From: Nissolia schottii | Taxonomy: Eukaryota; Streptophyta; Magnoliopsida; Fabales; Fabaceae | Assembly: GCA_003254905.1 (NCBI GenBank) | Contig: QANU01017900.1 | Location: 480,706-544,705, forward strand | Direction of reading: 5' to 3' | Length of the DNA stretch: 64,000 nt | Made by a program: the position numbers and the translations under genes | Shown here: in pieces, positions 60,763-64,000 of the stretch | How the letters are laid out: every line of letters begins with the position of its first letter | How positions within the stretch are numbered: position 1 is the first letter of the stretch | Notes under the pieces: model-generated | The model's database searches: none | What the model was told of the DNA's origin: nothing | What the model saw: the letters and a program-made list of their open reading frames with translations, nothing else

Positions 60763-61583
60763 CTGTCTCTCCGTTATTGGTGGTGGTTTTGTTTTAGTTT
60801 GACAAAATGTGATAAGCCTAAGACTAATTTAGAGATGTTTAGAATTTAGAAACCCTACTATTCCCATTTGAAGTAATGAAAGAGGAAGAAAATCAAAGGA
60901 TGTAATGATTGTCATGGCGCAACCAACCTGGTGCTGGTGCATTCTCAAATCTCAATTATGACCATATATTACCACAGATTAATTAAATTAAATGTGATAA
61001 CAATAAAGTCTTATCTCTGGTAATTAAAAAAAAAAAAAAAAAATGACAACTCTACTCCAAAAATAAATAATATAGAAGGAAAAAAATGGTAAATTGTGTA
61101 ACAAACAAATGCCATGTTTTTGTGATGTTATTCTGGTAGGGTATCAAGTACCTAATTAAAGACATCACGAACTCTACTTATGCTTGAACTCAGTATTATG
61201 AATTTATGTTTATGATATTAAAAAAAAAAAAATGAAAATGTGTTTAAAGAACAGAGATGTATGATAACAAATCATAATTCCTTATGATACAACATGTTTC
61301 ATTGTACAATTATACTTGTACATCCTTTCAATGATAAAGAAACAGAAAATAACCCTGCCCCCCAAATACATGGCAGCAGACTTAAAAAATAGATCCCAAA
61401 TAATAGTTTCGGCCATCTCTTCATTTTCCTGGCTAACTTAAGAGTGGCCTGAGTTTCAACCCAAATGTCCAAGCTCTTCACTTGATCCAATTGTCTCCAA
61501 ATTGATTCAAACAAATTTATTCATGTGGCTTTGTTCATTGGTAAGGTACTGAAATTTACAAATAGAAGCACCCAGCCATAACC
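60763..61583. other. Promoter of the DOMON gene and RNase T2 3' UTR
   Basis: No gene. Contains a poly-A run (61026-61043) and a shorter one near 61220. The 3' end of the minus-strand RNase gene lies to the right. Confidence 0.5.
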
Positions 61584-64000
61584 TCAAAGACCTACATCAT
61601 CATCATCAGACTCCCATCTTTGAACTTCATCATGCCCTACAGATGCAGAGATGATTTAGAAATGATAAAATGGAATGAATTCTTCTAATCCGATGTTTAT
61701 TGTTTTACACAATGTTAGGATAAATACATCAGATTTAGAACTTTATCACATTGAAAACTTTGTCCAAACCAAAGAGAAGTTTCATCAATTAAGCTCAATT
61801 TAACAACAGGAAGTTTGTTCCTTCCTTCATCCTTAATCCAATCGGTCATCTAATGCAAATTTTAGTCAAGTAGATTGATAGTTAAGTAAAGAGAAGCAAG
61901 ACAGTTAAACTGGAATAAAGATGAAACAGTAATGAACTTACCCATGGATTCGAAATCTGGCAAGCTAACATATCTGGGACATGATCCTTTTGAAGTAACC
62001 ATGTCAATTTTCATGTCAGATCTAACAACACAATCTCGTGGCTGCAAAAAAGGAAAACAGAGAATATTCTAAATATTTTCGTTTCTTATATGTGGAATGT
62101 GGTGTAGAGAAGAACCAGATTTCCAACCTTGAAGTCCTTATAGAAGCATAGACGAAGTTCCTGCACTGCATCTTTGGAGCACATTATTTCAGGAGTCATA
62201 TGGAAAGCATTCTCAATGGCTGACACAACGCCTCCAAGGGGATACTTTTCAGTATTAGACGGAACATATCCAGCATCATTTAGAACTTGCTGCAAAAATG
62301 TTAAAAAACACAATGGTCAAACTCGTCAGAGTATGCCCTGATGTATAGCAAATATTCGGTCTTTACAATCAAAGGCTTTGCAAATACAATTGGTAGTCAG
62401 AATCCAAAAATAGAATAGGCTCCAAAGTCCAAAACAATTCGGCACTTCTAAATGATTGATAACCGGTCACCAGACTATTCAATAACTTACACAGCTGGGC
62501 AGCAAGGAACCCACATGACATCAAGAGTTTTAAGTCGTCAATAGATAAGATGATGTGTCAAATTGCCGACAAAATTTTGTTATAATTAAATCTTCATGAT
62601 CAAGCAAACCCAGAATCCTTATCAAATGCCACTAATAAGCTTATTCACATGTACAACAAGGCCAAAGGGGCTACTAGTGGACCAATTCAATAATCAACAG
62701 ACACATTTTATCAATTGAGGGGAGGTGACTGACTGGATATGCAGTTCATTAATCAAATAGATCTTATCACTTTGAGGGGGAATAACTGGTTGACTAATTA
62801 ATCAGTAGACAAATTTTATTAGTTTTTTAGGGTTGCAGGAGGGAGCAAGATAAAAGAAAAAAACTAACAGCTGCAAGGAATGACCTTCAATCATCTAAAT
62901 ACAATATTCAGGAAAGTACGTTTGATATTTGTCCAGGAGGAAAAATGAGAATAAGCCATAGACCATACAAATACAAATACAACCAGTTATCAACCAATCA
63001 TTGTATTTTGATTTTTTTTTCATGGGTATATTGCCCACAGAAATAACAAAGAAAATTCTGGTTTAAAAAAAAATGCCTTATGAACTTACAGTAACATTAT
63101 ATTTGAAATAGAGATTCAGTGTGGTCAAGAAATAATCATATTCATTTCCGGTGACGGCAGCAGAGCACGTGCCATGCTTCTCTGCAAGTGAAAGTGAAAT
63201 ATTAGAAAATTGGAATACTAGTACAAGAAAACCAAAAGATTTTGCCTCAAACAAAATATCAGCGTAAAAAAAAACGAAAGGATGTTACTGCACAGAAAAT
63301 TATGTGACGGTTAAGAAAATATTTGAAACTAGGAAATTCGAACATCTTCTCTGTACAAATTTAATGGTGTATATAACCAACTCTATCCAAATGTACCAGA
63401 TTTTAGGAAAACAACTCAACTATCAAGCAAACAGTATTGAAAATATATGTTAAATCATGTGAACTAGCAAAACTATGAAAGATTATTACCCCACTGCAAA
63501 TGTGTGTGCCCAACACGGTAGCCCCAGGAACACGGAAAAAAAAGACAAACCATTAGATTCCATAATAATTTAAGTTTAAATATGGAACTAAGTAATTTTC
63601 AATGACCACCTCATGACCCCAAAATGAGCCTTTTCCACCATGGCATGTTGATGGTTTGCTACAGCTTAACGTTGGCCAATATTTCTCTAAAGCATCAGTC
63701 AATGTCGCTATCTACGCAAAAGAAGAAACAACAAAAGTTAGAAAAAGCAAAAAATGAAGAGTTGAGGTTAATAGAGAACTCCATGTTCCAAAGGTGTAAA
63801 AGATGAATTCAACCAAAACATAAACATTTTAACTAGTTAAAAAGTTTGAAAATTGCACTTGCAAAGGGAAAAAGGTGTCTTGGTTTTCTTCAATCAAAAT
63901 TATTCATTTTATTATTAACAACTATCGAGTAAAAGTACTTACTAGAACTTTCAGGAAAAACTCTGCAAGATAATCTGATTTTAATCTTTCCAAAAGTTTC
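61584..64000 (-). CDS. RNS2: Class II ribonuclease T2 (RNS2-like), 5' part outside the window
   Basis: Vacuolar/ER S-like RNase of rRNA turnover and phosphate recycling (from the RNS2 family). Minus-strand exons: 63711-63610 ('[20 protein letters not shown]', 'FWGHE'), a 4-nt exon 63493-63490, 63181-63090 ('[18 protein letters not shown]'), 62289-62128 ('[20 protein letters not shown]', '[10 protein letters not shown]'), 62041-61942 ('PRDCVV', '[14 protein letters not shown]') and 61636-61584 ('[10 protein letters not shown]', stop). All phases join. The second active-site motif becomes HEWEKHGTC only if the 4-nt exon is used. The signal peptide and first active-site motif (HGLWP) lie beyond the right edge. 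A further exon piece near 63950-64000 is likely, but I could not fix its borders. The C-terminus is acidic. Confidence 0.88.
63490..63493 (-). other. Predicted 4-nt micro-exon of the RNase T2 gene
   Basis: Minus strand 'TTTGCAG|TGGG|GTAATAAT'. The exon before ends GAG in phase 0 and the exon after begins AG AAG CAT. Inserting TGGG gives GAG TGG GAG AAG CAT, i.e. E-W-E-K-H, the invariant family motif. Without it the frame is lost and the Trp is missing. Confidence 0.8.

Noticed and set aside
61299-61514. 71-codon minus-strand open frame beyond the RNase stop
   Set aside because: Lies in the expected 3' UTR, has no RNase T2 similarity, and the coding sequence already ends properly at 61584.

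Overview
This is a gene-rich stretch of a plant nuclear genome, almost certainly a legume and most likely soybean or a close relative (an inference from the protein sequences and repeat types). The genes have GT-AG introns, the intergenic DNA is AT-rich, and nested retroelements, foldback MITE-like elements, tRNA-derived SINE-like repeats and TA microsatellites are scattered throughout. I see no prokaryotic feature, CRISPR array or rRNA gene.

Layout from left to right. 53-8317 (+): a 13-exon PELP1/RIX1-like nucleolar gene, about 860 aa. 10203-11760 (+): a two-exon serine acetyltransferase whose intron is a string of degenerate repeats, each carrying an acceptor-like sequence. 12119-15650: a dead LINE (minus) split by a Copia element (minus) whose left LTR itself holds a SINE-like insertion. 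16284-20068 (+): a four-exon NRAMP metal transporter. 20069-26656: LTR remnants, a three-copy 408-bp tandem repeat and foldback elements. 26657-28396 and 32919-34820 (+): two intronless, tandemly duplicated tyrosine/DOPA-decarboxylase-family genes, with a Copia 3' end between them. 37890-39590 (minus): a decayed FAR1/MULE transposase-like gene. 39626-52696 (+): a 14-exon VPS3/VPS39/TGFBRAP1-type tethering subunit, 1009 aa, starting only about 60 bp from that transposase remnant. 53865-57679 (minus): a DOMON plus cytochrome b561 gene. 59382-60762 (minus): its partial paralog with only the signal peptide and DOMON domain. 61584 to the right edge (minus): a class II RNase T2 (RNS2-like) gene, cut by the window edge.

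The genes are mostly unrelated housekeeping genes: ribosome biogenesis, cysteine synthesis, metal transport, endosome tethering, vacuolar RNA turnover. The most interesting unit is the decarboxylase pair. The left copy has Tyr at the catalytic-loop position that marks true decarboxylases. The right copy has Phe there, the change known to turn this family into aromatic acetaldehyde synthases. Both keep Ser at the position linked to phenolic rather than indolic substrates. The pair also carries an N-terminal 19-residue repeat (about three units in the left copy, about six in the right) and an unusual insertion of about 20 residues. Other points worth a second look are a predicted 4-nt micro-exon in the RNase T2 gene, an NRAMP with Thr in place of the metal-binding Met of the MPHN motif, and a tandem array in a DOMON intron that multiplies copies of the splice acceptor.
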